A stretch of DNA of 33,284 nucleotides from an uncultured Phycisphaerales bacterium. GTDB taxonomy: Bacteria > Planctomycetota > Phycisphaerae > Phycisphaerales > UBA1924. Below the pieces are notes generated by a model. That model saw only the letters and a program-made list of their open reading frames with translations. It was not told the origin of the DNA and did no database searches. Of this stretch, positions 20,898 through 28,117 are shown piece after piece; position 1 is the stretch's first letter; each line of letters opens with the position of its first letter. The translations under genes were made by a program, and so were the position numbers. The stretch covers positions 1-33,284 of the forward strand of contig CAIYWI010000040.1 in NCBI GenBank assembly GCA_903929885.1, read 5' to 3'.

Positions 20898-21770
20898 ATG
20901 AGCACCCCCTGCACGAACATTCGCCGATCGGGAGTTGCCTTCGTCGTCGTTGCCGTGTTCTCGGTCGCGGCGCTGGGATTGGCGGGCGTGGCCCCCGTCT
21001 CGCCTGCTCGTTTCATCGAACCGGTCGAGGCCGTCGCACGCGCCGAGCAGGATTCCGCCCTGGCCTTCACGATCAGCGGCACCGTCGGCAAGGTGCTCGT
21101 GCAGCCGGGCGACAAGGTCGCCGCATCGCAGCCGCTGGTGCAACTCGACGATGCGGAGAGCCGCGTCGAGGTCGAGTTGCTGCGGCTTCGCGCCACGTCG
21201 GATCTCGAGGAGCGGGCCGCCAAGGCCGAGTGGGATCTCGCCGAGGTCGAGCTCGAGAAATGGAAGGAGATGCGGCGACAGGACGCCGCGAACGAACTCC
21301 AGCTTCGCAAGGCGACGCTCGAGGCCGAGCGATCGAGGCTGGCATATGAGTTGTTCGTTCAGCGGCGACGCGAGGCGGAACTGCAGTTGAGGCAGGCCGA
21401 GGAGCGACTGCGTCGATTCACGCTCGTCTCGCCGATCTCGGCCGTCGTCGACGAGGTGGCGGTCGAGGCCGGCGAGGTCGTGGAACCCGCGAGAGCCGTG
21501 GTGCGGGTGGTCGATGCCAGCATGCTTCGCATCGACGCGTCGATGCCGACCGCCGGCACGCTGGGCGTCAAGGTGGGCGATCCGGCTTGGATCAGCGTGC
21601 CGCTGACGTCGCCGCCGACCGTGATGAAAGGGACGATCAAGCATGTCGCCTCGGTGGGCGATGCCGGCAGCGAGACCCGTCTCGTGCGGGTGCAAGTGGC
21701 CAACACGGCGGGGTTTCCCGCGGGGTTCGGCTGCAAGGTCCGACTTTCGGCTCCCGACTCGCCTCGATGA
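20898..21770 (+). CDS. HlyD-family periplasmic adaptor (membrane fusion) protein
   Basis: The 290-aa product has an N-terminal membrane anchor at residues about 11-33 (VAFVVVAVFSVAALGLAG). A lipoyl half-motif follows (GTVGKVLVQPGDKVAASQPL), then a long charged coiled coil at about 75-155, the second lipoyl half (FTLVSPISAVVDEVAVEAGEVV) and a beta-barrel domain. This is the standard layout of HlyD or RND-type adaptors, at the short end of their size range. It is transcribed away from the GAF-HlyD gene, so the locus encodes three HlyD-type modules. The ATG at 20898 was chosen because the frame upstream lies antisense inside the neighbouring gene, and because a -10-like TAATAT precedes it by 7 bp. 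It probably forms the periplasmic part of the exporter for the giant protein (inference). Its gene converges with the dockerin gene, 32 bp away. Confidence 0.9.
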   Translation: MSTPCTNIRRSGVAFVVVAVFSVAALGLAGVAPVSPARFIEPVEAVARAEQDSALAFTISGTVGKVLVQPGDKVAASQPLVQLDDAESRVEVELLRLRATSDLEERAAKAEWDLAEVELEKWKEMRRQDAANELQLRKATLEAERSRLAYELFVQRRREAELQLRQAEERLRRFTLVSPISAVVDEVAVEAGEVVEPARAVVRVVDASMLRIDASMPTAGTLGVKVGDPAWISVPLTSPPTVMKGTIKHVASVGDAGSETRLVRVQVANTAGFPAGFGCKVRLSAPDSPR

Positions 21771-21802
21771 ATCTTGCGACAGGAGCGATGGTCGGCGGCG
21801 AA

Positions 21803-23125
21803 TCAGCAGCCCCGCTCCCAGCGGATGAAGAACGCCTCGATGTCGCCGCCGTCGACGCCTCCGTCCGCGTTGACGTCCGCGTCGGGATCCCCCGCCTGCC
21901 ACGCGACGAAGAACGCCTCGATGTCGGTGCCGTCGACGCCGCCATCGCAGTTGAACTCGCCGATGCAGATGGTCAGTGATGCGGGCAGGCTGTCCTCGCT
22001 GCCGCACGATCCAGAGACCGATGCACGGAAGCGGAGCGGTCGCAGGTTGGTGGCGGCGTTCTGGAACTGCATGGTCGTCGTGGTCGTTCCGGAGGCGGTG
22101 CCGATCCCGTCACCCCCGAGCGTCACCGGTCCGTCGACCAGCTGGCTCCACGCGTCCGGATTGGCTGCGTCTGCAACGCTCCACCTGATCTCCGAGGCGT
22201 TGGTGGCGGCGATCGCGAAGGAGGCGCCGCCCGAGGGGCACGTGGATGCGTCGGAGGGTGGGGCGGTGATCCGGGCGGCGACGCAGCGGAAGACCAAGCC
22301 GGCCAAGCCGCGATAGATGCCACCCGCGGCGTTGGTCGGACCGATGTCGGTCATCAGCCCCGTGGTGAAGTCGAAGCGATAGAGACGATTGGTGCCGCTG
22401 GTGTCGCCGTCGGCGATGAACAGGGTGCCGTCGGAGGCGAAGGCCATACCGGCGCAGTTGCCCAGGATCGTGCCGGTGTTCCACGATGCGAGCGGAGCGC
22501 CGGTCTGGGCATTGAGTTTCATGATGATCGACGGCCCGGGATTGGCCGGGTATCGGGTGTCGAGCACGAACATCTCGCCCGCGGCATTGAAGGTCAACGC
22601 GCTGATGTCGAGGTCGGTGCCGATGACAGGCGAGATCATCGGTCCGAGCGTCGCGAGTCCGGTGGTCTTGTCGACGCGGAAGAGTCTGGCGGCATTGATG
22701 AGCGTGGAGACGCCCCACATGCCGCCATCGACGGGGTTGAAGGCGATGTCGCCCTCGAAGACCTGAAATCCTCCCGAAGGATCGACGCGGCCGACGGCGA
22801 CGGCCGCACCGGTCGCCGGGTTGATCGTGAAGATCAGATTCTTGCCCCCGGTGCCGGACTGATTGTTGATGCGACCGAACTGGTCGGTCAGTCCGTACAT
22901 CACGCCGGTGGCGTGGTCGACCGCGATGCCGACGCAGTTGTTGACATTGACGGAGCGAGGATTGGTCGCCGTGCCGGTGACCGTGTCGACGTCGTAGAGG
23001 ATCGGGTTGAGTCCCGATGTCTGTCCGCCGGTGCGAAACATGATGCCGTGCAGGGTCTGGGCTTGGACCGTGCCTGTCGCGACGGTCATGGCGAGGGAGT
23101 TTGCAAGCACCGAGCGGAGTTTCAT
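21803..23125 (-). CDS. Secreted dockerin-type protein with predicted propeller domain
   Basis: Starting at the ATG at 23125, the product is 440 aa with a clear signal peptide (residues 1-23, ending near TGTVQAQ). This start has an AGGA 8 nt upstream; the ATGs at 23131 and 23134 sit too close to it. Residues about 25-300 contain repeats such as GIAVDHATGVMYGLTDQFG and ALTFNAAGEMFVLDTRY, typical of NHL/propeller-like secreted proteins. A Ser/Thr-rich beta domain with paired cysteines follows. Residues 388-440 hold two calcium loops, FNCDGGVDGTDIEAFF and VNADGGVDGGDIEAFF, the dockerin-like C-terminus common in planctomycetes. It may attach to a partner at the cell surface. No enzymatic motif is visible. 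Confidence 0.88.
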   Translation of the reverse strand: MKLRSVLANSLAMTVATGTVQAQTLHGIMFRTGGQTSGLNPILYDVDTVTGTATNPRSVNVNNCVGIAVDHATGVMYGLTDQFGRINNQSGTGGKNLIFTINPATGAAVAVGRVDPSGGFQVFEGDIAFNPVDGGMWGVSTLINAARLFRVDKTTGLATLGPMISPVIGTDLDISALTFNAAGEMFVLDTRYPANPGPSIIMKLNAQTGAPLASWNTGTILGNCAGMAFASDGTLFIADGDTSGTNRLYRFDFTTGLMTDIGPTNAAGGIYRGLAGLVFRCVAARITAPPSDASTCPSGGASFAIAATNASEIRWSVADAANPDAWSQLVDGPVTLGGDGIGTASGTTTTTMQFQNAATNLRPLRFRASVSGSCGSEDSLPASLTICIGEFNCDGGVDGTDIEAFFVAWQAGDPDADVNADGGVDGGDIEAFFIRWERGC

Positions 23126-23364
23126 GGGCATCATCCTGCGGCGAGGGAGTTGCGGAGCTCCGAGACATTCCGGCGCGTGCCGCACCCGGTCAGGGTCCAG
23201 GCGCACTCAATTGTTGGCGGATCGCAGAAGTGTCGCCGCACTGAGTGGGACTCCTTGGCCGAGGTCGGTTCTCGGACGCGGCATGGAGCACGTCCCGAAC
23301 CGCGAGTGGGTGCGAGTCGCGAGTGTGCATGTGGGCAGATCGCGGGCCACGCCTGCCCTGCCTT
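23126..23364. other. Upstream region of the dockerin gene, no gene seen
   Basis: Between the dockerin gene start and the L9 terminator there is no credible coding frame. It holds short GCGAGTG-type direct repeats near 23300-23330. No convincing -10/-35 pair for the dockerin gene was found. Confidence 0.4.
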
Positions 23365-23400
23365 GAAAGAGAAAGGGCCGAGCACGCCTGCTCGGCCCTT
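23365..23400 (-). terminator. Intrinsic terminator downstream of rplI
   Basis: A perfect 12-bp inverted repeat, AAGGGCCGAGCA (23373-23384) and TGCTCGGCCCTT (23389-23400), has a 4-nt loop. On the minus strand it is followed by the T-rich tail TTTCTCTTTC. It lies about 60 bp after the L9 stop codon and marks the end of the housekeeping cluster. Confidence 0.92.
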
Positions 23401-23460
23401 GGCTGGTGTTTGACTCACAAAGGCATCGGTACCTGCCCGCCTCCCGGCGGACTCGATGCG

Positions 23461-24159
23461 TCACTCCTTGGCGGCGGCCTTCTTGCCACCCTTCTTCTCG
23501 CCGCCTTCGGCCTTCTTGCCCTTCTTGTCGCCCGCATCCGCGGCGGGGGCGGCTTCTTCCTTCTTCGGACCCCAGCCGACGACGCGGTTGGAATCGTCGG
23601 GCACCATCCACGCGTCGCGGCGACGGCTCTTGCCACCCTCGTCCGCGCCGGCGCCCGCCGGGGCCTCGGCCTCGGGGGCCGGCGCCGCGGCGACGGGGAG
23701 TTCGCGGTCGGGCTTGATGTGCACCTTGATGTGGGCATCGAGATCGCTGTCGAGCTTGATGTGGACGTCGAAGGAGTCGACTCGCTTGATCGTCTGGGGG
23801 ATCCGAACATCGCGAGGAGCGACGACGTGGCCGAGTTCCTTGAGCGAGGCGGCCAGGTCCTGCTGCGAAATCGCGCCGTAGAGGATGCCCTGATCGTTGC
23901 AGGAGCGAATGAGCGTGAGTTCGACGCCCTGAAGCTTGCCGTTGAGCTCGACGCGGGCCTGACGCTGCACTTCGAGCTGCTTCTGGGCGGCCGCACGCTT
24001 GCCGGCGAGTTCCTTGATCTTGTCGTCGCTGGGCTGCGTCGCGAGGTTGCGGGGCAGCAGGAAGTTGCGGGCGTAGCCCGTGCGGACGTTCACCACGTCG
24101 CCGACAATGCCCAGGTTCTCGACGTTCTCGACCAGCAGGAGCTTGAGGTTCTTTGCCAT
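23461..24159 (-). CDS. rplI: Ribosomal protein L9 (bL9) with long C-terminal tail
   Basis: The 232-aa product begins MAKNLKLLLVENVENLG and has the L9 N-terminal rRNA-binding signature GIVGDVVNVRTGYARNFLLP (residues about 17-36). The long connecting helix (residues about 45-80) and the C-terminal domain (SFDVHIKLDSDLDAHIKVHI) follow. L9 is normally about 148-150 aa. Here an extra ~80 residues rich in Ala, Pro, Glu, Lys and Gly follow, including a short ordered-looking stretch (RRRDAWMVPDDSNRVVGWG) and a Lys-rich end. The start has an AAGGA upstream. It is the last gene of the cluster, after ssb. The usual neighbour rpsR (S18) is missing from the 259-bp gap between them. Confidence 0.97.
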   Translation of the reverse strand: MAKNLKLLLVENVENLGIVGDVVNVRTGYARNFLLPRNLATQPSDDKIKELAGKRAAAQKQLEVQRQARVELNGKLQGVELTLIRSCNDQGILYGAISQQDLAASLKELGHVVAPRDVRIPQTIKRVDSFDVHIKLDSDLDAHIKVHIKPDRELPVAAAPAPEAEAPAGAGADEGGKSRRRDAWMVPDDSNRVVGWGPKKEEAAPAADAGDKKGKKAEGGEKKGGKKAAAKE

Positions 24160-24256
24160 CGGATGCTGTCCTTTCCGTCGGGTCGCCGGCGGGCGGCGGC
24201 ACGACGCAAGTTAGGAGCCCTTCTGTGGCGGTCTACGGAACACCCGAGATCGCTCA

Positions 24257-24279
24257 TTCGCGCTGGGCCCCAACGCGAA
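24257..24279. repeat. Imperfect inverted repeat between ssb and rplI
   Basis: TTCGCGCTGGG and CCCCAACGCGAA form an almost perfect hairpin (one mismatch) with a loop of 1-2 nt. It lies in the 259-bp gap where rpsR is found in many bacteria. No T-tract follows, so it may be an RNA structure in the L9 leader, not an intrinsic terminator. Confidence 0.3.
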
Positions 24280-24418
24280 CTGACTTGAAGACACCCGAGC
24301 CGCGGTGGCGGAGCGGGTGGAAGTATGCATGCTGGCCGACTCCGAGCGGAAGCCGTTCGAGGACGGGCCTCGATTCTAGGAGCCCGCGAGAGGCCGGGTG
24401 GTCGGAGACTGACGCCCC

Positions 24419-24886
24419 TCAGAAGGGGATGTCGTCGGGCGATCCGCCTGCGTGCTCAGGTTCGTGGATGGGCTCACGCGACTCGCCGCCCTGCCCTCGC
24501 GACCAGCTGCCCTGAGAGCCGCCGCCAGCATCGCCGCCGCCGCCGTTGCCGCCGCCCGGTGCCCCGACGAACTGGAAGTTCTCGATGACCACTCGAAGCG
24601 TGGATCGCTTCTTTCCGTCCTTGTCCTCCCACTGGTCGTACTTCAGGCGGCCCTCGATCATGACGGGCCGACCCTTGCTGAGGTACTTGGCCATGACCTC
24701 GGCCTGCTTGCCCCACGCCTCGCAGTCGACGAAGGTGGTCTCGGTCCGCTTCTCGCCGGAGGCGGTCGTGAAGTTGCGGTTCACGGCCAACCCGATCTTG
24801 CCGACCGTCTGCCCCGAGCCGATCGACTTGAGCTCGACGTCTCGGGTGAGGTTGCCCATCAGGATGACCTTGTTGAAGTTCGCCAT
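24419..24886 (-). CDS. ssb: Single-stranded DNA-binding protein
   Basis: The 155-aa product begins MANFNKVILMGNLTRDVEL and carries the SSB OB-fold (residues 1-110: GKIGLAVNRNF, TTFVDCEAWGKQAEV, YLSKGRPVMIEGRLKYDQW). A Gly-rich flexible linker follows (GGGNGGGGDAGGG), then the acidic tip DDIPF that recruits repair and replication partners. The tip is essentially canonical. In the cell it coats single-stranded DNA during replication, recombination and repair. Position between rpsF and rplI matches the conserved S6 operon. Confidence 0.97.
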   Translation of the reverse strand: MANFNKVILMGNLTRDVELKSIGSGQTVGKIGLAVNRNFTTASGEKRTETTFVDCEAWGKQAEVMAKYLSKGRPVMIEGRLKYDQWEDKDGKKRSTLRVVIENFQFVGAPGGGNGGGGDAGGGSQGSWSRGQGGESREPIHEPEHAGGSPDDIPF

Positions 24887-25064
24887 GCAGGTTCCTTTCG
24901 AAAGTGCGGGAATGGACGTGCCGGGCCACGATAGCGGCCGTTAGGGTCCCGGGAACAGCACGGCACGCAAACTCCCCGGCGCAGCCGACAGGAAGTCCGC
25001 TCCCGGTGCACATGGGGTCCACTCCCGAGGCGGTCCCGAGTCTGGCCCATGGCGGGCCGGAGCA

Positions 25065-25475
25065 TCAGGCGGTCGGGGTCGGTTCGGCGGCCGGAGCAGC
25101 GGGCTTCTCGCCGCGGAGCTTGGCCTCGATGTCGAGTTCCTTGCGGCCGTCGAGGGCGGTCATCTCGTCCACCGAGAGGTGATCGGCTCGAAGGATCAGG
25201 GCGCGGAGCACCTTCTCCGACAGGTTGCAGTCGCGCTCGATATGGGCGACATCGGTGCCGGCGGCCTTGAAGTAGGCGAGGATGTAGACGCCTCGCTTCT
25301 GACCCTTGATCTCGTAGGCCAGACGACGGTCATCCCACTTCTTCATGGCGATGATGTCGGCGTGGCCGCGTGCCAGGATCTCCTTGATGTGATCGACGGC
25401 CCCGCCGAGGTCGGCGGCGACGGCCTGGCTGAGGAGGAACATGGCTTCGTAGTTGTACGTGCGCTTGGCGGTCAT
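25065..25475 (-). CDS. rpsF: Ribosomal protein S6 (bS6)
   Basis: The 136-aa product starts MTAKRTYNYEAMFLLS. The ATG at 25475 is preceded by AAGGAAG, which selects it over upstream in-frame starts. The S6 fold is visible in the pattern YEAMFLL ... DDRRLAYEIKGQKRGVYILAYF ... VLRALILRADH. A short Ala/Pro tail (KPAAPAAEPTPTA) extends beyond the conserved core. S6 binds the small-subunit platform, usually with S18. It lies 85 bp after pth and 178 bp before ssb in the same orientation, so it is probably part of one long transcript. Confidence 0.96.
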   Translation of the reverse strand: MTAKRTYNYEAMFLLSQAVAADLGGAVDHIKEILARGHADIIAMKKWDDRRLAYEIKGQKRGVYILAYFKAAGTDVAHIERDCNLSEKVLRALILRADHLSVDEMTALDGRKELDIEAKLRGEKPAAPAAEPTPTA

Positions 25476-25560
25476 GGGAACTTCCTTGCAGTGGGGGGCT
25501 CGACGAGTGGTCGGTGCCCGGTGGAACGACGTGATGCTGACGTGTGATGAAACGCGATGA

Positions 25561-26214
25561 CTAGTTGAGCGAGGGACGATCTGGCAGGGCCTTGCCGCCA
25601 TCCGGCGGTTCGGACCTGCCCGGTCGCTGTGGTCCCGCGTTGGCGACGTTCATCGCGTGCGAGAGTCCTCGGGTGACAAACGTCTCGCCGGCCTTCGCGG
25701 CCCTGGCGAGGGCGCCGTCGAGGAGGGCGTCCTCCTCGGCGGTGAAGCGTGAAAGGACGAAGTCGGCCTGATCCATCTGCGGGGGCTTTCCTCCGTCGGG
25801 TTGCCGACCCACGCCCACCCGCAGACGCGGATAGGCATCGCTTCCCAAGAGCTGCTGAATGCTCGCCAGCCCGTTGTGTCCGGCGGCGCCGCCGCCGGGC
25901 TTGAGGCGGATGGCTCCCGTCGGGAGGTAGAGGTCGTCCACCACGACGAGCAGGTCTGTCGCCGGATCCGCCTTGTAGAACCGCACGGCCTCGGCCAGCG
26001 ACCGGCCCGAGAGGTTCATGAAGGTGGTCGGCTTCATCAGCAGACATCGCTCCGAACCGATCGAGGTCTCCACCGTCGCGGCCTGGAAGCGGGCCCGAAC
26101 CGGCGCCCCGGCGCCGAACGCGGCGCAGAGACGGTCGACGACCATGAAGCCGGCGTTGTGCCGGGTCTTGGCGTACTCCGATCCGGGATTTCCCAGTCCG
26201 ACGATCAGCTTCAT
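25561..26214 (-). CDS. pth: Peptidyl-tRNA hydrolase
   Basis: The 217-aa product begins MKLIVGLGNPGSEYAKTRHN, the hallmark of the bacterial Pth family. The catalytic His is at residue 19 and the conserved Asn at residue 9. MKPTTFMNLSGRS and GGGAAGHNGLASI complete the active site. The enzyme cleaves peptidyl-tRNAs dropped from the ribosome and recycles the tRNA. The ATG at 26214 was chosen because family members start exactly here; an in-frame start at 26265 would add 17 unconserved residues. The C-terminus is extended by roughly 25 Pro/Gly-rich residues. It sits 47 bp after rplY, as in the glmU-prs-ctc-pth arrangement of other bacteria. Confidence 0.97.
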   Translation of the reverse strand: MKLIVGLGNPGSEYAKTRHNAGFMVVDRLCAAFGAGAPVRARFQAATVETSIGSERCLLMKPTTFMNLSGRSLAEAVRFYKADPATDLLVVVDDLYLPTGAIRLKPGGGAAGHNGLASIQQLLGSDAYPRLRVGVGRQPDGGKPPQMDQADFVLSRFTAEEDALLDGALARAAKAGETFVTRGLSHAMNVANAGPQRPGRSEPPDGGKALPDRPSLN

Positions 26215-26261
26215 GACTCCGTTTCGGGTTGGCGGCGATGGTGGCGATCGGGAATCGCGGC

Positions 26262-26999
26262 TCACTTCTTCGGAGCGGCGGGCTTGGCGGCGCCGGCGGC
26301 GGGCTTGGCAGCGCCTCCGGCGGCGGGCTTGGCCCCCGCGGCGGGCTTGGCGGCTTCGCCCTCGGCGGGCTTCTTGGCCGTGAGCACTTCGGGTTCGGCG
26401 GCGCCGGCGACGGCCGTCGTCTCCTCGCCCACCTTGATCTCCTGCTGGATCACGATCTGCGCCACCACCGCGTGCGAGTCGGTGATCAGTCGCATGTCGC
26501 CGCCCGGGAGCTTCACCTGACCCGCGGTGACCATCTGGTCGACGTCGAGATCGGTGATGAGCACCTCGATGAACTCGGGAATGTCAAGCACCTTGCACTC
26601 GATCGTGATCTCGTTGACCGGGTGCATCAGGATCGCGCCGGCCTGCTTGAGGCCCTTGGCCTCGCCGATCAGGTGGATCGCGACCTTGGTGCGAACCTTC
26701 TCGTTGAGATCGACGCGAGCGAAGTCGGCGTGCACGATGTTCGTGCCGAGATAGTCGAACTGAAGCTCCTTGAGCAGCACGATCTGCTCCTTGGAGCCCG
26801 CCAACTCGAGCTTGAAGACCTTCTCGCCAGCGTGGAAGTGGGCGAGCGCGTCGTGGGCCTCGAGCGAGATGGCCACGGGGGCCTCGCCGTGACCGTAGAC
26901 GACGGCCGGCAGGCCGCCCGCGTTGCGGACGCGCTGCGAGTAGCGGGAGCCGAGCTTTTCACGGTGCTTGGCCTGGAGAACGGGTGTCTGAGCCTTCAT
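26262..26999 (-). CDS. rplY: Ribosomal protein L25 / general stress protein Ctc family
   Basis: The 245-aa product has the L25 N-terminal 5S rRNA-binding domain (REKLGSRYSQRVRNAGGLP, then VVYGHGEAPVAISL) and the TL5/Ctc C-terminal beta domain (VDLNEKVRTKVAIHLIGEAKG, VLDIPEFIEVLITDLDV). The last ~40 residues are a low-complexity tail built of AKPAAGA-like units. L25 binds 5S rRNA in the large subunit. The ATG at 26999 has an AAAGGAA upstream. It is the middle gene of the conserved glmU-prs-ctc-pth block. The repeat tail in DNA is an imperfect ggcgggcttggc repeat at 26262-26365. Confidence 0.96.
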   Translation of the reverse strand: MKAQTPVLQAKHREKLGSRYSQRVRNAGGLPAVVYGHGEAPVAISLEAHDALAHFHAGEKVFKLELAGSKEQIVLLKELQFDYLGTNIVHADFARVDLNEKVRTKVAIHLIGEAKGLKQAGAILMHPVNEITIECKVLDIPEFIEVLITDLDVDQMVTAGQVKLPGGDMRLITDSHAVVAQIVIQQEIKVGEETTAVAGAAEPEVLTAKKPAEGEAAKPAAGAKPAAGGAAKPAAGAAKPAAPKK

Positions 27000-27022
27000 G
27001 AATGAGTTCCTTTCTCTCGTTG

Positions 27023-27051
27023 TCGACGCCCGGCGTCGAACCGGGCCGGGC
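27023..27051 (-). promoter_or_regulatory. Two overlapping, mutually exclusive hairpins in the rplY leader
   Basis: TCGACG (27023-27028) can pair with CGTCGA (27034-27039). The alternative arm GCCCGGC (27028-27034) can pair with GCCGGGC (27045-27051). The two pairings share bases and cannot form together. They lie 10-45 nt upstream of the rplY Shine-Dalgarno sequence, in the 140-bp gap after prs. They may be a prs terminator remnant or a leader control element. Only the symmetry is seen. Confidence 0.3.
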
Positions 27052-27139
27052 TTGATGAACGTGGTGAACGAATCCGCCGAACGACTGCCTCGACACGCCC
27101 GCCGCCGACCGCCGGCGACTCGGGACGCGTCCGATGATG

Positions 27140-28117
27140 CTAACGCTTGGTCCCCGCCGTGAACTTGAAGAGCGCGCTGACGCTCTGGTTGTTGTGGATC
27201 CGGTGGATCGCCTGGCCGAGCAGGCTGCCCACGCACAGCTCGACGAGCTTGCCCCGCAAGGGCGAGCACCGCTCGGCGAACGGAATCGTGTTGCACACCA
27301 CCACCTTGCTGATCGGGCTCGAGAGCAGGCGGTCGACCGCCGGTCCCACGAGCACCGGGTGCGTCGCGGCGGCGATCACGTCGCGAGCGCCCTTCTCGAT
27401 CACCAGCTTGGCCGCCTCGACCACCGTGCCCGCCGTCGAGATCATGTCGTCGAACATCAGCACCGTCTTGCCCGCGACGTTGCCGATCAGGTTGCCCGTC
27501 ACGACCGTCGAACCCGAGAGACGCCGCTTGTTGATGATCGCCAACTCCCCGCCCAGAAGGTTCGCCATGCCCTCGGCGACCTTCACGTTGCCCACGTCGG
27601 GACTCACCAGGCAGAGTTCGGCCATCTCGGAGCGGTGCTTGGTGAAGTAGTCGACGAAGACGGGCGTCGCCGAGAGGTGATCCACCGGCAGGTCGAAGAA
27701 GCCCTGGATCTGCGCCGCGTGCAGGTCGAGCGCGATGACCCGCTGGGCGCCCGCGGCCGTGATGAGGTTGGCCACCAGCTTGGCGGTGATCGGCACGCGC
27801 CCCTCGTCCTTGCGGTCTTGCCGGGCGTATCCGAAGTAGGGCATGACCACCGTGATCCGCCCCGCGCTGGCTCGCCGCAGGCAGTCCACGAAGATCAGCA
27901 GTTCCATCAGGTTGTTGTTGACGGGCTCGCACGTGCTCGTCAGCAGGTAGCAGTCCCTGCCCCGCACGTCCTCCTCGAGCTTCACGAGGATCTCCCCGTC
28001 CGGGAAGTTCGTGATCTTCGCCCGTCCGAGCGCGATGTCGAGATACGAGCAGACGCGCTGGCCCAGCTCCTGGCTCCCGCGGCCCGCGAAGATCATCATC
28101 TCCGAGTCGTCCATCAT
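27140..28117 (-). CDS. prs: Ribose-phosphate pyrophosphokinase (PRPP synthetase)
   Basis: The 325-aa product matches the class I PRPP synthetase: NFPDGEILVKLEEDVRG near the N-terminus, MPYFGYARQDRKDEGR (ATP-binding loop, residues about 90-105), ALDLHAAQIQGFFD, and the PRPP-binding loop FDDMISTAGT (residues about 220-229). It transfers pyrophosphate from ATP to ribose-5-phosphate, supplying nucleotide, His and Trp synthesis. The start ATGATG at 28117 overlaps the glmU stop codon (TGA at 28114-28116), so the two genes are translationally coupled. A GAGGTG sits a few bases upstream. Length is normal for the family. Confidence 0.98.
   Translation of the reverse strand: MMDDSEMMIFAGRGSQELGQRVCSYLDIALGRAKITNFPDGEILVKLEEDVRGRDCYLLTSTCEPVNNNLMELLIFVDCLRRASAGRITVVMPYFGYARQDRKDEGRVPITAKLVANLITAAGAQRVIALDLHAAQIQGFFDLPVDHLSATPVFVDYFTKHRSEMAELCLVSPDVGNVKVAEGMANLLGGELAIINKRRLSGSTVVTGNLIGNVAGKTVLMFDDMISTAGTVVEAAKLVIEKGARDVIAAATHPVLVGPAVDRLLSSPISKVVVCNTIPFAERCSPLRGKLVELCVGSLLGQAIHRIHNNQSVSALFKFTAGTKR

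Noticed and set aside
21771..21802. A terminator between the convergent HlyD and dockerin genes
   Set aside because: Only weak, widely spaced complementary bases (GGAGCG and CGCTCC) are present, partly inside the dockerin gene, and there is no T-tract.
23207..24202. A 331-codon minus-strand frame overlapping rplI
   Set aside because: It is out of frame with L9 and its product is Arg/Gly-rich low complexity.
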